Source: Azospirillum sp. RU38E (GTDB lineage: Bacteria > Pseudomonadota > Alphaproteobacteria > Azospirillales > Azospirillaceae). Taken from it: a stretch of DNA of 64,000 nt. The notes beneath the pieces were generated by a model, which saw only the letters and a list, made by a program, of their open reading frames with translations, had not been told where the DNA came from and did no database searches. The DNA lies in the NCBI RefSeq assembly GCF_900188385.1, contig NZ_FZOI01000003.1:372001-436000 (forward strand), read 5' to 3'. Of the stretch, positions 17,963-26,625 are shown piece by piece (the stretch's first letter is position 1; each line of letters opens with the position of its first letter). The position numbers and the translations under genes were made by a program.

Positions 17963-18799
17963 ATGCCACACAGCAGCCAGCCATCCCCCACCGACATCCC
18001 GCTCAACAGCCCGGTCCGGCTGGGTTCCCTACGATTACCCAGCCGGGTGGTGATGGGGCCGGGGCTGCAGGGTCAGGCCGGTGCTGGTCATGTGCCATCG
18101 CTGGCAATGCTGGAACAGTACGCAGCCCTTGCCCCCAGGGCTGGTCTGCTGCTGACGGAGCCGGCCCATGTCGTACCGGACCCGACCCTGCATCCGGGCA
18201 CCCCTGGCCTGTACAGCCCCGAACAGGCCGTCGCCTGGCGTGGCATCAGCGACACGGTGCATCAGGCCGATGGCCGCCTCGCGGCCCGCCTCTACCATGC
18301 CGATTGCTGGCGGATCGCCCAGGATGGTGAGAAACTCGCCGATCTGTTCGGTATCGCCGCCAACCGCGCCCGACAGGCCGGTTTCGATGCGGTGGAGATC
18401 GACGCGCTGGGGCTGACGGCAGGGCCGCATGGGCTGGCCGGGCGGCTGGGGCTGATCGTCGATGCGGTGGCAGAGGTGATGGGGTCGGCCCGCACCGGCG
18501 TGCGCCTGGGCCTGGGCGGGGCCTGTGCCCGCGGGCGGCCCGCCATGGCGGAGGTCCGTCTGGCCGAGGCGCTGGACCTGCTGGAGAAGGCTGGGATCGG
18601 CTTTCTGCATCTCCAGGTCGGCTGGGCACCGGACGAGGCTGTCGCGCTGGCCCGTGCCCTTTACCGTGGCAAGCTGATCGTCAATGCTGGCGCTGCCGGC
18701 TGCAGTCTGGTGGCCGAGGGGCTGGCGGACGCAGTGCTGCTGGCCAGCGGTCTCGCATCGTCCACCCCGGCCCCCTTGCCTGCCAGCGCAGCGGCGTAA
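17963..18799 (+). CDS. Compact Old Yellow Enzyme-like protein, probably non-catalytic
   Basis: A 278-residue protein similar to NADH:flavin oxidoreductases (usually 350-370). The first strand region is recognisable: LGSLRLPSRVVMGPGLQ, then EQYAALAPRAGLLLTE, PGLYSPEQAVAWRGISDTVH and ARLYHADCWR. The segment that normally reads VEIHGANGYLIDQF is here VEIDALGLTAGPHG, so the substrate-binding His and Asn/His pair is gone, and the barrel is shortened at both this point and the C terminus. The frame is open and codon use normal, so it may be a maintained degenerate homologue. Start at 17963 (MPHSSQ). Confidence 0.65.
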   Translation: MPHSSQPSPTDIPLNSPVRLGSLRLPSRVVMGPGLQGQAGAGHVPSLAMLEQYAALAPRAGLLLTEPAHVVPDPTLHPGTPGLYSPEQAVAWRGISDTVHQADGRLAARLYHADCWRIAQDGEKLADLFGIAANRARQAGFDAVEIDALGLTAGPHGLAGRLGLIVDAVAEVMGSARTGVRLGLGGACARGRPAMAEVRLAEALDLLEKAGIGFLHLQVGWAPDEAVALARALYRGKLIVNAGAAGCSLVAEGLADAVLLASGLASSTPAPLPASAAA

Positions 18800-18811
18800 A
18801 GGCTCCATATG

Positions 18812-18849
18812 AAAAACCCCCGTCCCGGGCAGGCCAGGACGGGGATTTT
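18812..18849. terminator. Bidirectional terminator
   Basis: CCCCGTCC (18817-18824) pairs with GGACGGGG (18837-18844), flanked by AAAAA on the left and ATTTT on the right, so it can terminate both the OYE-like gene (+) and the small Cys protein gene (-). Confidence 0.85.
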
Positions 18850-18886
18850 CAGGTGGCGATTATTCTTGATCGAAACAGCAGCCGCT

Positions 18887-19180
18887 TCAGGCCACGGCAA
18901 GCCCGCCGGGCTTGCCACAATCATTGCAGGCCATGCGGCTGGCGACGGTACGGACGATATCCAGCACCTCTTCGCGCTTCACGCCGTCGCGGGCCAGCAA
19001 CAGATGCATGATCGGATCGTCCAGCAATTCGCCCAGGCTGGCCTCGCGGCGGTCGGCCTTGGCCAATTCGGGCAGGCTGATGCCCAGCATATGCTCGGCC
19101 ACGGGTTTGGCATCGACAAACTGGCCCTCACGGCCGTGGGCGGTGCGGGTCTGCGCGGGATCGTTGATCATGATCGTCAT
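18887..19180 (-). CDS. Small protein of unknown function with C-terminal CxxC
   Basis: A 97-residue soluble protein starting MTIMINDPAQ, with the ATG preceded by GAGGGAG, which decides this start over the longer frame to 19258. It is acidic and helical in the middle (AKADRREASLGELLDDPIMHLLLARDG) and ends ASRMACNDCGKPGG; the CxxC near the end could bind metal. I do not recognise the family. Codon use fits the neighbourhood. Convergent with the OYE-like gene. Confidence 0.6.
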   Translation of the reverse strand: MTIMINDPAQTRTAHGREGQFVDAKPVAEHMLGISLPELAKADRREASLGELLDDPIMHLLLARDGVKREEVLDIVRTVASRMACNDCGKPGGLAVA

Positions 19181-19396
19181 CGCGGCTTCTCCCTCTGGTG
19201 TCTTTCGGCGGCGTTCCATGTTGGCTGCAACAACGCCTTCATCATGCGCCGGTTCCATGACAATCCAATGTCCAAAATGCCCCGTCGGGCGGCTATTTGG
19301 CCCAACCTATACTTCTGCGCCGGAACCATGCCGCTGGGCATAGACCGACCCTAGGCCGGGTCGGGGACGGGTGCCGTGATCCACATCACGCACCCG

Positions 19397-19454
19397 GTGA
19401 CAAAAAGGAAAAAGCCGTCGCCGGCTGGAACCGACAACGGCTTTTTCCTGTCAC
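19397..19454. terminator. Long stem-loop with AAAAAG/CTTTTT arms
   Basis: AGGAAAAAGCCGT (19406-19418) pairs perfectly with ACGGCTTTTTCCT (19437-19449), extended by GTGAC/GTCAC at 19397-19401 and 19450-19454. The T run inside the right arm makes a plausible terminator; it lies between rho and the small Cys protein gene. Confidence 0.6.
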
Positions 19455-19599
19455 CTCAAGAGTCATGGTTCATGGCTCTTGAGGTTTTTTATGTTCCCTC
19501 AGGCGCCAGGCGGCGGCATCCGCCGCCTTGGCTTGCGCGCCCATGGGGGCGCGGGCCAGCATTCGCCGGTCTCCAAGGGGCATGGAACACACCCCTTGG
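19454..19599 (+). repeat. Hairpin-mosaic repeat, copy D
   Basis: Begins with stem CCTCAAGAG/CTCTTGAGG (19454-19484) followed by TTTTTT, then the conserved core TTCCCTCAGGCGCCAGGCG, a GGCGGC/GCCGCC hairpin, TTGGCTTGCG, a GCGCCC/GGGCGC hairpin, GGGCCAGC, CCGGTCTCCAA and the terminal stem CCAAGGGG/CCCCTTGG (19573-19599). The last stem matches that of copy A; the first stem does not. It ends 20 bases before the rho stop codon. Confidence 0.82.
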
Positions 19600-19619
19600 G
19601 ATCGCAGAGCAGCCGAACC

Positions 19620-20888
19620 TTACTGGTTCATGCTGTCGAAGAAATCGTTGTTGGTCTTGGACTGTTTCAGTTTGTCGACCAGGAATTCCACGGCATCCTG
19701 CGGGCCCATCGGGTTGAGGATGCGGCGCAGAATCCACATCTTGGCCATGGTGCCGCGTTCGACCAGCAGGTCTTCCTTGCGGGTACCGGACTTTTGGATA
19801 TCCAGCGCCGGGAAGATACGCTTGTCGGACAGCTTGCGGTCCAGCACGATTTCGCTGTTACCGGTGCCCTTGAACTCTTCGAAGATCACCTCGTCCATAC
19901 GGCTGCCGGTATCGATCAGCGCGGTGGCGATGATGGTCAGCGAGCCGCCCTCTTCGATATTGCGGGCGGCACCGAAGAAGCGCTTGGGGCGCTGCAGGGC
20001 GTTGGCATCCACACCACCGGTCAGCACCTTGCCCGACGAGGGAACGACGGTGTTATAGGCGCGGCCCAGGCGGGTAATGCTGTCCAGCAGGATCACCACG
20101 TCGCGCTTGTGCTCCACCAGGCGCTTGGCCTTTTCCAGCACCATTTCCGTCACCTGCACGTGGCGGGTCGCCGGCTCGTCGAAGGTGGAGGAGACCACCT
20201 CGCCGCGCACGGAACGGGCCATGTCGGTCACTTCTTCCGGGCGTTCATCGATCAGCAGAACGATCAGATAGACTTCCGGGTGATTGGTGGCGATGGAATG
20301 GGCAATGTTCTGCAACATCACCGTCTTACCGGTGCGCGGCGGCGCCACGATCAGGGCGCGCTGGCCCTTACCCAGCGGGGCCACCAGATCGATGACCCGC
20401 GTGGTCATGTCCTTGCGGCCCTTGCCGTTATTATCGACCTCAATCTCCAGCTTCAGCCGTTCATCGGGATAAAGCGGGGTCAGATTGTCGAAATTGATGC
20501 GGTGGCGAACCTTGTCCGGATGGTCAAAATTGATGGTATTGACCTTCAGCAGCGCGAAATAGCGCTCCCCATCCTTGGGCGACCGGATCTGGCCTTCCAC
20601 CGTGTCGCCGGTGCGCAGGCCGAACCGCTTCACCTGGCTGGGCGAAATATAGATATCGTCCGGACCGGGCAGGTAATTCGCCTCCGGGCTGCGCAGGAAG
20701 CCGAACCCGTCGGGCAGCACCTCCAGCACCCCCTCGCCATAGATCGGCACGTCATTTTCCGCCAACTGCTTGAGAATGGCGAACATCATGTCCTGCTTGC
20801 GCAGGGTGCCGGCATTCTCGATCTGCAGCTCTTCAGCGAAGGCGAGCAGTTCGGCGGGGGTTTTGGCCTTGAGTTCCTGGAGATTCAT
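19620..20888 (-). CDS. rho: Transcription termination factor Rho
   Basis: A 422-residue hexameric RNA helicase that terminates transcription. It has the N-terminal Rho helical domain ([20 protein letters not shown]), the cold-shock-like RNA-binding domain ([20 protein letters not shown]), Walker A APPRTGKT (182-189), Walker B VVILLDS and the R-loop region ([20 protein letters not shown]). Normal bacterial length without insertions. Its upstream region is an unusually long 640-base gap that may hold an autoregulated leader. Confidence 0.98.
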   Translation of the reverse strand: MNLQELKAKTPAELLAFAEELQIENAGTLRKQDMMFAILKQLAENDVPIYGEGVLEVLPDGFGFLRSPEANYLPGPDDIYISPSQVKRFGLRTGDTVEGQIRSPKDGERYFALLKVNTINFDHPDKVRHRINFDNLTPLYPDERLKLEIEVDNNGKGRKDMTTRVIDLVAPLGKGQRALIVAPPRTGKTVMLQNIAHSIATNHPEVYLIVLLIDERPEEVTDMARSVRGEVVSSTFDEPATRHVQVTEMVLEKAKRLVEHKRDVVILLDSITRLGRAYNTVVPSSGKVLTGGVDANALQRPKRFFGAARNIEEGGSLTIIATALIDTGSRMDEVIFEEFKGTGNSEIVLDRKLSDKRIFPALDIQKSGTRKEDLLVERGTMAKMWILRRILNPMGPQDAVEFLVDKLKQSKTNNDFFDSMNQ

Positions 20889-21562
20889 CGCGGGCTTATG
20901 GTGGCGGTCCCTGGGACCGGTTGCGGGAGGGCGGAAGATCGTCCTGATGGAAGGGGAGATAATCTGGAGCGCGCTGGCGATACCCGCCCCACCGTCAGTC
21001 GCCCCAGGGGCGGCAGCAGGGACCGGTCATGCCGGATCAATGATCCCGATAACGGATGGCAGACCGCCTTTGTTGCGGTCGGCCGGCAGCGGGCGGCATA
21101 TCTGGGTGGAGTCGGATCGTGCAGCGTGTCACAGGGGGCAAGATCGGCCGGGATATCTGCGGAGGGGAAAGCACCACCGGCACGTCCCAGCCGAGGGTCA
21201 ATCGGCCGAAGGGCAAACCGGTCGGATCAGAACAGGCGACCACCACATTCCCTGGCGGGAATGTCTCCCCTTGCACGGCACGACAGCGATGAAACCATCG
21301 CCAGACATGACGGCAGGCGGGTACGAAGATAAAACCCGCAGGGAACGGCTGCGCCAGCAGCTTTCTGAACAGATGGTTAGCCCAGCGTGCGGTTCAAGTC
21401 AAAGCAAAAGCGCCCGGTTGTGGCAAAAGGTGCCAATCCGTTGCCCAGCGGACTCACCGTCAGGACGAAAGCTGTATAAAAATGCGCAACCGGCAAATGC
21501 GGGCTATGCTTAAACGGTTGTTCCTGTAATATATGCACAAGGATAGGTCAGGGCTGGACGGT
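20889..21562. other. Long intergenic region between rho and the NarL-type regulator
   Basis: About 670 bases between divergent genes with no supported ORF. The rho-proximal part is GC-rich; the last 150 bases are more AT-rich and presumably contain the regulator promoter. Rho genes are often autoregulated by attenuation in an untranslated leader, which could account for part of the length; no defined structure was recognised. Confidence 0.5.
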
Positions 21563-22189
21563 ATGTCGATGCGTCTATTAATTGCCGATGATCATGAGCT
21601 GGTCCGTGATGCCTTACGCTCGCATTTCGAGCGGGAAGCACCGGGCACCATTGTCAGGGGTGTGGGCACCGTCAGTGAGGCGCTGAAGGCGCTGGATGAT
21701 GGTATCGCCTTCGATATCCTGCTGCTGGATCTGCGGATGCCCGGGATGAACGGGCTGAATGGCTTGGTCCGCCTGCGGGAACGCTACCCCTCCCTGAAGA
21801 TCGCCCTGATGTCGGGCGAAGCCAAGAATGAAGATGTGCGCCTGGCGCTGGCCCATGGTGCTGTCGGCTTCCTGCCCAAGACCCTGCCCGGCACAATGCT
21901 GCTGCAGGCCTTGCAGCGGATGCTGGCCGGTGAAGTCTTCGTGCCGGACAATATGGCGGAGACGGCCACCCAGGCCGACGGCAACGCGCTGAACGGCACC
22001 TTCACCCGCCGGGAGCGGGAGGTGCTGGATTTCCTGCTGAAGGGTCAGTCCAACAAGGAGATCGCCCGCGCGCTGGAGCTGGAGGAGGTGACGGTGAAGC
22101 TGCATATCCGGGGCCTCTGCCGCAAGCTGGGGGCGAAGAACCGCACCCAGGCGGCCATGCGCGCGGTGGAGCTGGGTCTTGCCCGCTGA
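21563..22189 (+). CDS. NarL/FixJ-type response regulator (REC plus LuxR HTH)
   Basis: About 208 residues. The receiver has the acidic pocket at DD (9-10), phospho-Asp D56 in ILLLDLRMPG, Ser/Thr position S84 and Lys K106 (GFLPKTLPG). The C-terminal LuxR-type HTH is FTRREREVLDFLLKGQSNKE with VTVKLHIRGLCRKLGAKNRT. ATG 21563 is preferred because the receiver begins at once after it; ATG 21533 would add ten residues without a ribosome site. The following gene starts inside its end, forming a two-gene signalling unit. Confidence 0.92.
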   Translation: MSMRLLIADDHELVRDALRSHFEREAPGTIVRGVGTVSEALKALDDGIAFDILLLDLRMPGMNGLNGLVRLRERYPSLKIALMSGEAKNEDVRLALAHGAVGFLPKTLPGTMLLQALQRMLAGEVFVPDNMAETATQADGNALNGTFTRREREVLDFLLKGQSNKEIARALELEEVTVKLHIRGLCRKLGAKNRTQAAMRAVELGLAR

Positions 22190-22700
22190 AACGGGGAAGG
22201 CCGCCGTACCGGCCGATCTGCCCCGCGACCCCAACGGGTTGCCGCGCGGCTTCCGCCACGATCTGATCAACGCACTGAACGCCATCCAGGGCTTCGCCAC
22301 CTTGCTGGAAGCGGATTTGCCGGAAGGCGACAGCCGCTCCTTTGCCAGCCGCATTCGGCAGGCCGGGGCGGAAGCGATGCGGCTGGCCGACATGATCCCG
22401 TCCAGCCCGAAGGAGACGGTGCGGGTGCTGATGGTGTCCAGCGCCAGTGATGCCGACATGCTGGTACTGGCGCTGGATGGTTTTGGTTGCGACATCACCC
22501 TGGTGGACAGCGTCAGCCGGGCCAATCAGGCCCTGGCGCGGGCGCCCAAGGCCTGGGATCTGGTGCTGGTGGAACCGGTTCTGGCCGTGCATGTGGAAGA
22601 GGCTGCCACAACAGCCGGGCTGCCACTGCTGACCCGTGATCCCGCCATGCCCGCCGCCTCCCTGGCCATCCTGCTGCGGGAGTCGGTCCAGCGGGGTTAA
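22179..22700 (+). CDS. DHp-like histidine phosphotransfer plus pseudo-receiver protein
   Basis: A 173-residue protein. Residues 20-72 look like a HisKA dimerisation/phosphoacceptor helix pair, with an H-box FRHDLINALNAIQGFATLLE in which H precedes D as in true kinases. There is no ATPase domain. Residues 78-165 resemble a receiver fold (VRVLMVSSASDADMLVLAL, WDLVLVEPV) with the phospho-Asp replaced by Glu. The start is TTG with GGAG seven bases upstream, inside the end of the response regulator gene. It may act as a phosphotransfer or phosphatase partner of that regulator; this is inference. Confidence 0.65.
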   Translation: MPAETGKAAVPADLPRDPNGLPRGFRHDLINALNAIQGFATLLEADLPEGDSRSFASRIRQAGAEAMRLADMIPSSPKETVRVLMVSSASDADMLVLALDGFGCDITLVDSVSRANQALARAPKAWDLVLVEPVLAVHVEEAATTAGLPLLTRDPAMPAASLAILLRESVQRG

Positions 22701-22868
22701 CGTTCCGGATGGATGACGGCGTGCACAGATTGTGCTCCGCTGTCATCCCCCGGACACGGCGCTGCAATGCGCCAGCCCGTTACCGCGCCGCAATAAGTCG
22801 CTGTCCCCCGCCCCTGGATCGTGCCACAGTTGCCCTTGCTACCTTCGGGTTGACAAGAGAGGTGTCGC

Positions 22869-23213
22869 ATGAAGACACACATCAAGGCACTGGGCGCCGG
22901 GATTTTCGCCGCTTCCATGATTCTGCTGGGCAGCATGGCGGCTGCGGCCGCCCCTTCCACCTGCACCATGCCGCAACTGAATGGCGGCACCGGCACGGAT
23001 GCCGTCGCCGCCATCGACCGCGACCGCCAGGCACTCCTGCGATATGAAGCCTGCCTGGAGGAGGAGGAGCTTTATCAATCCTTGAGCGCCGGCTCGACGG
23101 AAACCACTGCCCGCCAGCGCCAAGCTGCCGCCAATCTCCGCCGCACGCTGGAGGCCTGGCAACAGACCCGCCGCGCTGCGGAAGAAGCCCGGTTGCAGCG
23201 CAAAGGGTCTTAA
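22869..23213 (+). CDS. Small secreted helical protein, unknown function
   Basis: A 114-residue protein with a clear Sec signal peptide (MKTHIKALGAGIFAASMILL ending AAAAAP) and a mature part of about 85 residues that is charged and helical (DRDRQALLRYEACLEEEELY, AANLRRTLEAWQQTRRAAEE). Two cysteines in the mature part could form a disulfide. ATG 22869 is preceded by AAGAGAGG. No family recognised; periplasmic location is predicted. A short hairpin overlapping the stop codon may terminate it. Confidence 0.7.
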   Translation: MKTHIKALGAGIFAASMILLGSMAAAAAPSTCTMPQLNGGTGTDAVAAIDRDRQALLRYEACLEEEELYQSLSAGSTETTARQRQAAANLRRTLEAWQQTRRAAEEARLQRKGS

Positions 23214-23223
23214 AAGACCCTTA
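23204..23223 (+). terminator. Short palindromic terminator overlapping the stop codon
   Basis: AAGGGTCTT (23204-23212) pairs with AAGACCCTT (23215-23223); the TAA stop of the secreted protein lies in the stem-loop. Confidence 0.5.
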
Positions 23224-23274
23224 TCGACAGGGGGGAAGAGGTAGCACCAACCTCCCCCTTCCCCGATATGATGA

Positions 23275-23577
23275 TCAATGCCCCCCGCCCTGCTGGCTGC
23301 TGTCAAAGGCACGCCGCTGTTCAGCCGTCGCCTCGCGCTGGTGCAGGCGCTTCCAGTCTTCATAGGGCATCCCATAGACGACTTCGCGCGCCTCATCATA
23401 GCTGAGGCTGTGCCCGTGTTCCTCCGCCGCTGACCGATACCATTTGGCCAGACAGTTGCGGCAGAACCCGGCGAGGTTCATCAGGTCGATATTCTGCACA
23501 TCCGTGCGTTGCTGGAGATGCGCCACCAGCCGGCGAAAAGCGGCAGCCTCCAGTTCCGTCTGTGTCTGCTTGTCCAT
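23275..23577 (-). CDS. DUF1244 (SMc04008-like) protein
   Basis: A 100-residue protein of the conserved proteobacterial DUF1244 family, recognisable by LMNLAGFCRNCLAKWY and the following YDEAREVVYGMPYEDWKRLH. The CxxC suggests metal binding. Function unknown; common in alphaproteobacteria. The start at 23577 has AGGAGGC upstream. A His-rich tail (GGGH) ends it. Confidence 0.88.
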   Translation of the reverse strand: MDKQTQTELEAAAFRRLVAHLQQRTDVQNIDLMNLAGFCRNCLAKWYRSAAEEHGHSLSYDEAREVVYGMPYEDWKRLHQREATAEQRRAFDSSQQGGGH

Positions 23578-23765
23578 ATTGCCTCCTGTATTGTCAAACT
23601 GGTCAAGATTTCATCACCTTTTCAAAACAAGGCGACGCGTCATCACAAAGTTTGGAATTTTCTTCCATTAACCACTTAATTTTGTTGTCGTCGGACACAT
23701 CTTGGGGAAGTATCGATATTATATATGGTTTCGCTATGTCGAGTTCACCCGCCAGCGGAGGCCCC

Positions 23766-23942
23766 ATGATCATCGATATGCGTACCCGCTTGCCCCAGGG
23801 GCATCTGGCCAATCACCTGGCCAATATCAACTTCCATGCTGAACAGTTGCGCCGTTCCAGCAATGAATTTTCAAACCTGGTGCAACAGCTCCAGGCGCTG
23901 GACTTTAATGGCCTGCTGCGGGCATTTGAGGCGGCGCGCTGA
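23766..23942 (+). CDS. Small 58-residue helical protein
   Basis: Starts MIIDMRTRLPQGHLANHL and continues through an amphipathic helix (NEFSNLVQQLQALDFNGLLR). GGAGG sits five bases before the ATG, which decides the start over the longer frame from 23736. It lies in an AT-rich upstream setting, overlaps the 3' end of the convergent amidohydrolase gene by 38 bp, and has no recognised family. Confidence 0.5.
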   Translation: MIIDMRTRLPQGHLANHLANINFHAEQLRRSSNEFSNLVQQLQALDFNGLLRAFEAAR

Positions 23943-24726
23943 CGGTCGAGGCCGCCAGCAGCGGCCCCAGCAGCCGGGCCAGACGTTCCCCCCAGGCCGC
24001 CGCCCCTGCCGCATCGGCAATCAGATCCTGACGGATTTCCAGCATCACGCTGGGAATGCCGGTCGGTTCTGGATGTTGGATGATGGTGTAATCGGTGCCG
24101 GTGCGGGCGCTGTAGGGTTCGTTGTCGCCCACGACAATGTCCCCTTCGGCCCGCAGCGCTGCCAGCAGGGGCAGGGCGATCCGGCCATCCTGGTTCCACA
24201 GCACCCCGACATGCCAGGGGCGCGCCACGCCGCGCATGGTCGGCGTGAAGCTGTGGATGGAAACCAGCACCGGCTGACGTCCGCCATGCCGGATCGCCGT
24301 CAGCCGGGCACTGATCGCCTGATGATAGGGATGGAACAGGGCATCCAGCCGCGCCTGCCGGGCAGCCGGGGAAATATCCACATTGGCCGGGATCGGTGTA
24401 CCGTCACTGATGGTGGGCATACTGGTCGGGTCATCCGGGCGGCGGTTGCAATCCACCACCAGACGGGAATAGACGGTGAGGAGGGCGGCTGCATCCAGCC
24501 GCCGGCTCAGTTCCGCCGTCACCGCCGCCGCACCGATATCCCAACCGATATGCCGGTCCAGTTCTGCCGCCGGCACCCCGCCCAGGTCGCCCAGCGCCTG
24601 CGGCACCGAATTGCCGGCATGGTCGCAGACAAGCAGGATCGGGCTGGCCGATTGCGGGTTCAGCAGGCGGACGGGGGCCGGATCGGCCGCGGTCAGCAGG
24701 GGGGTGTCGAGAGGGGCTTCCAGCAT
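23905..24726 (-). CDS. N-formylglutamate amidohydrolase family protein
   Basis: A 273-residue member of the FGase family, which in histidine catabolism hydrolyses N-formyl-L-glutamate to formate and glutamate. Family motifs are PILLVCDHAGNSVP, DRHIGWDIGA, SRLVVDCNRRPDDP and VSIHSFTPTM. No hut genes are adjacent, so the true substrate could be another N-acyl amino acid. Normal length; starts MLEAPLDTP. Confidence 0.87.
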   Translation of the reverse strand: MLEAPLDTPLLTAADPAPVRLLNPQSASPILLVCDHAGNSVPQALGDLGGVPAAELDRHIGWDIGAAAVTAELSRRLDAAALLTVYSRLVVDCNRRPDDPTSMPTISDGTPIPANVDISPAARQARLDALFHPYHQAISARLTAIRHGGRQPVLVSIHSFTPTMRGVARPWHVGVLWNQDGRIALPLLAALRAEGDIVVGDNEPYSARTGTDYTIIQHPEPTGIPSVMLEIRQDLIADAAGAAAWGERLARLLGPLLAASTVSAPPQMPAAGH

Positions 24727-24861
24727 GGTTCCCCAGCTTTAACGCATCATTGGGCGGCCGCAAAGGGGCGGCATCACACCTGCCTTGCGGAGCCAACTGC
24801 CCGTCACCGGTGTTTCATGAATGGTTCAGGGGAACCCGTCCCGCCATGGAGGAATAACGCC

Positions 24862-25434
24862 ATGACCCAGACGCCACCCGATCTGCTGCGTCAGCTTTAT
24901 CAGACGGCACTGGCCGCCAGTGCCGACCGGCAGCCCCACCCCTCCCGTGATCGGTCTGCCGCCGCCCTGTCAGCGGCCACAGCGATGGCCAGCGATCTGG
25001 GCCTGGAAACCATCCAGTTGGAGACCGTGCCGGATGCCGGCATCCCGGCCCTGGTGCGGCCCCATGCCGATCTGGCGCGGGCCACGCCGCCGGGCACAGT
25101 AATTTTCTCCAGCGCCAACCCGCACGGGTTGCGCGGCCAGGATAATCTTTCCCGCAACCTGTCCTATTTGCTGGGCCTGGGGCTGGCACTGGATGGCGCC
25201 CGCGACATCTGGGCGCTGGCTGCCGATACGGATGGTCTGGACAGTGGGGGCACGGCTGCCGGCGCCCTGCTGCACCCGGACAGCCTGTCGCGCGCCCTGG
25301 CGCTGGGGCTGGAACCGGGTGGCCTGCTGGAACAGGGGCAGGCGCCGCTCTTCTTCGCCAGCCTGGGCGATCTGCTGCCCCCCGCCCCGGCAGAGGCGCG
25401 GATACGGGATTTCCGCGCCATCCTGGTGCTGTAA
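24862..25434 (+). CDS. MOFRL-domain protein (C-terminal half of glycerate 2-kinase type)
   Basis: A 190-residue protein matching only the C-terminal MOFRL part of TtuD/GckA glycerate kinases: a helix run SRNLSYLLGLGLAL, WALAADTDGLDSGGTAAGAL, then PLFFASLGDLL and RDFRAILVL at the very end. The N-terminal kinase domain (about 250 residues) is absent, yet there is a proper ATG with GGAGG ten bases upstream. It may be a domain-only relic or a distinct small protein. It abuts the stop of the convergent phosphatase gene. Confidence 0.6.
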   Translation: MTQTPPDLLRQLYQTALAASADRQPHPSRDRSAAALSAATAMASDLGLETIQLETVPDAGIPALVRPHADLARATPPGTVIFSSANPHGLRGQDNLSRNLSYLLGLGLALDGARDIWALAADTDGLDSGGTAAGALLHPDSLSRALALGLEPGGLLEQGQAPLFFASLGDLLPPAPAEARIRDFRAILVL

Positions 25435-26565
25435 TCACCCGACCCGCAGATCGGCCAGCCGCAGGCCCTGGGCCAGTTGCCGCTGGCCGGCCACATCATG
25501 AATGCCGATCTGCACGGCACCCGCCGCCCAATCCACCTCGATCAGGCCGAAATTCTGTGACCGGTACGCCTCCCCCACCCGCCGGGCGTTGGGCGGCAGC
25601 ACCGGCCACACCTCCGTCAGGCCAGAGGAGGTGAAGTCCCACAGCGGATAGGGGACATTCAGGTCCAGCCGGGAAAATTCGGCATAATGCGTATCGCCGG
25701 AAATGCAGAACAGGCCGTTGGCCCGCTTCTGGCGAATCACCTCGATCAGGCGCTGGTGATCATGGGTGAAGTTGATCCAGGCCTCCCAGCCGGGAAAATC
25801 GGAAACGACCTGGAGCGAGGAGGCCAGAATACGCAGGTCGGCCGGCTGGGCCAGCCGTTCTTCCAGCCAGCGCCACTGGGTCTCCCCCATCTGGCTGGCC
25901 CCATCTTCCGGCTGGCGTTCATAGGGACCGGGCACGGATTTGCCCGCCGCGTGGCGGGCCTTGGCCCAGGTCTCATAATCCTGCCCGCCCATATCGATGG
26001 TCTTCAACGGTGCCCGGTTCCAGCGCAGGTCCGGCAGGATGATCTGCAGGCGCTGGCCGGCGGGCCCGAACAGGTAATCGGTATAGATGCCATCGGCCCG
26101 GCTGCGGCGGATGCTGTCGGCCGGTTCGCCGAAGAAATCACAGAACAGGCGGCGGCTTTCCGCCTTCATCGGGTAATCGGCGCCGGCATCATTCTCGCCG
26201 AAATCATGATCGTCCCAGGTGGCGACGATGGGCACGGCGTCGCGCAGCTTGCGAAAGCCCGGCTTGGCCGCCAGCAGGGCATATTTGGCCTTCATGTCGT
26301 CGACATTGCGGGTGTCGAGATAGACATTATCCCCCAGCAGAATCATCAGGTCCGGCTTGGCCGCCAGAATGGCGTCCCAAATCGGCTGATCCTTGCTCTG
26401 ATGCGCGCAGGAACCGAAGGCGATGCGGGTCGGCGTGACCGTCGGTGCCAGCCGTTTCACCGACTGGGCACCCACCTGGGGGGCCACGGTGGCAGCGGCG
26501 GAAAGGGCGGCCATGCCGGTCAGCAGGGTGCGGCGATCAAGCGGGGAACGGGACATCGGTTGCAT
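25435..26565 (-). CDS. PhoD-like alkaline phosphatase/phosphodiesterase
   Basis: A 376-residue exported metallo-phosphoesterase. The Tat signal is LDRRTLLTGMAAL (residues 9-21), followed by the metal-binding pattern IAFGSCAHQSKDQPIWD, MILLGDNVYLDT, VATWDDHDFGENDAG and CISGDTHYAEFS. PhoD enzymes release phosphate from esters outside the cytoplasm using Ca/Fe. It follows a TonB receptor gene in the same direction, with a hairpin between, which suggests joint use of an organophosphate. Alternative start at the fourth residue (26556). Confidence 0.9.
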   Translation of the reverse strand: MQPMSRSPLDRRTLLTGMAALSAAATVAPQVGAQSVKRLAPTVTPTRIAFGSCAHQSKDQPIWDAILAAKPDLMILLGDNVYLDTRNVDDMKAKYALLAAKPGFRKLRDAVPIVATWDDHDFGENDAGADYPMKAESRRLFCDFFGEPADSIRRSRADGIYTDYLFGPAGQRLQIILPDLRWNRAPLKTIDMGGQDYETWAKARHAAGKSVPGPYERQPEDGASQMGETQWRWLEERLAQPADLRILASSLQVVSDFPGWEAWINFTHDHQRLIEVIRQKRANGLFCISGDTHYAEFSRLDLNVPYPLWDFTSSGLTEVWPVLPPNARRVGEAYRSQNFGLIEVDWAAGAVQIGIHDVAGQRQLAQGLRLADLRVG

Positions 26566-26579
26566 CCTGACATGGGAAA

Positions 26580-26607
26580 GGCGCCGGGGAACGCATCCCC
26601 CGGCGCC
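26580..26607 (-). terminator. Hairpin between the TonB receptor and phosphatase genes
   Basis: GGCGCCGGGG (26580-26589) pairs with CCCCGGCGCC (26598-26607). The stem is strong but the U-tract is weak on the minus strand, so it may attenuate read-through or protect receptor mRNA rather than end it. Confidence 0.55.
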
Positions 26608-26625
26608 TCTCGTAATAACCTGATT

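Larger units (their letters stand above)
19181..19619. other. Intergenic region between rho and the small Cys protein gene
   Basis: No gene seen. The region holds the upstream/promoter segment of the minus-strand small Cys protein gene, then the long stem-loop at 19397-19454 and repeat copy D. A shadow reading frame overlaps but has no coding character. Confidence 0.6.
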
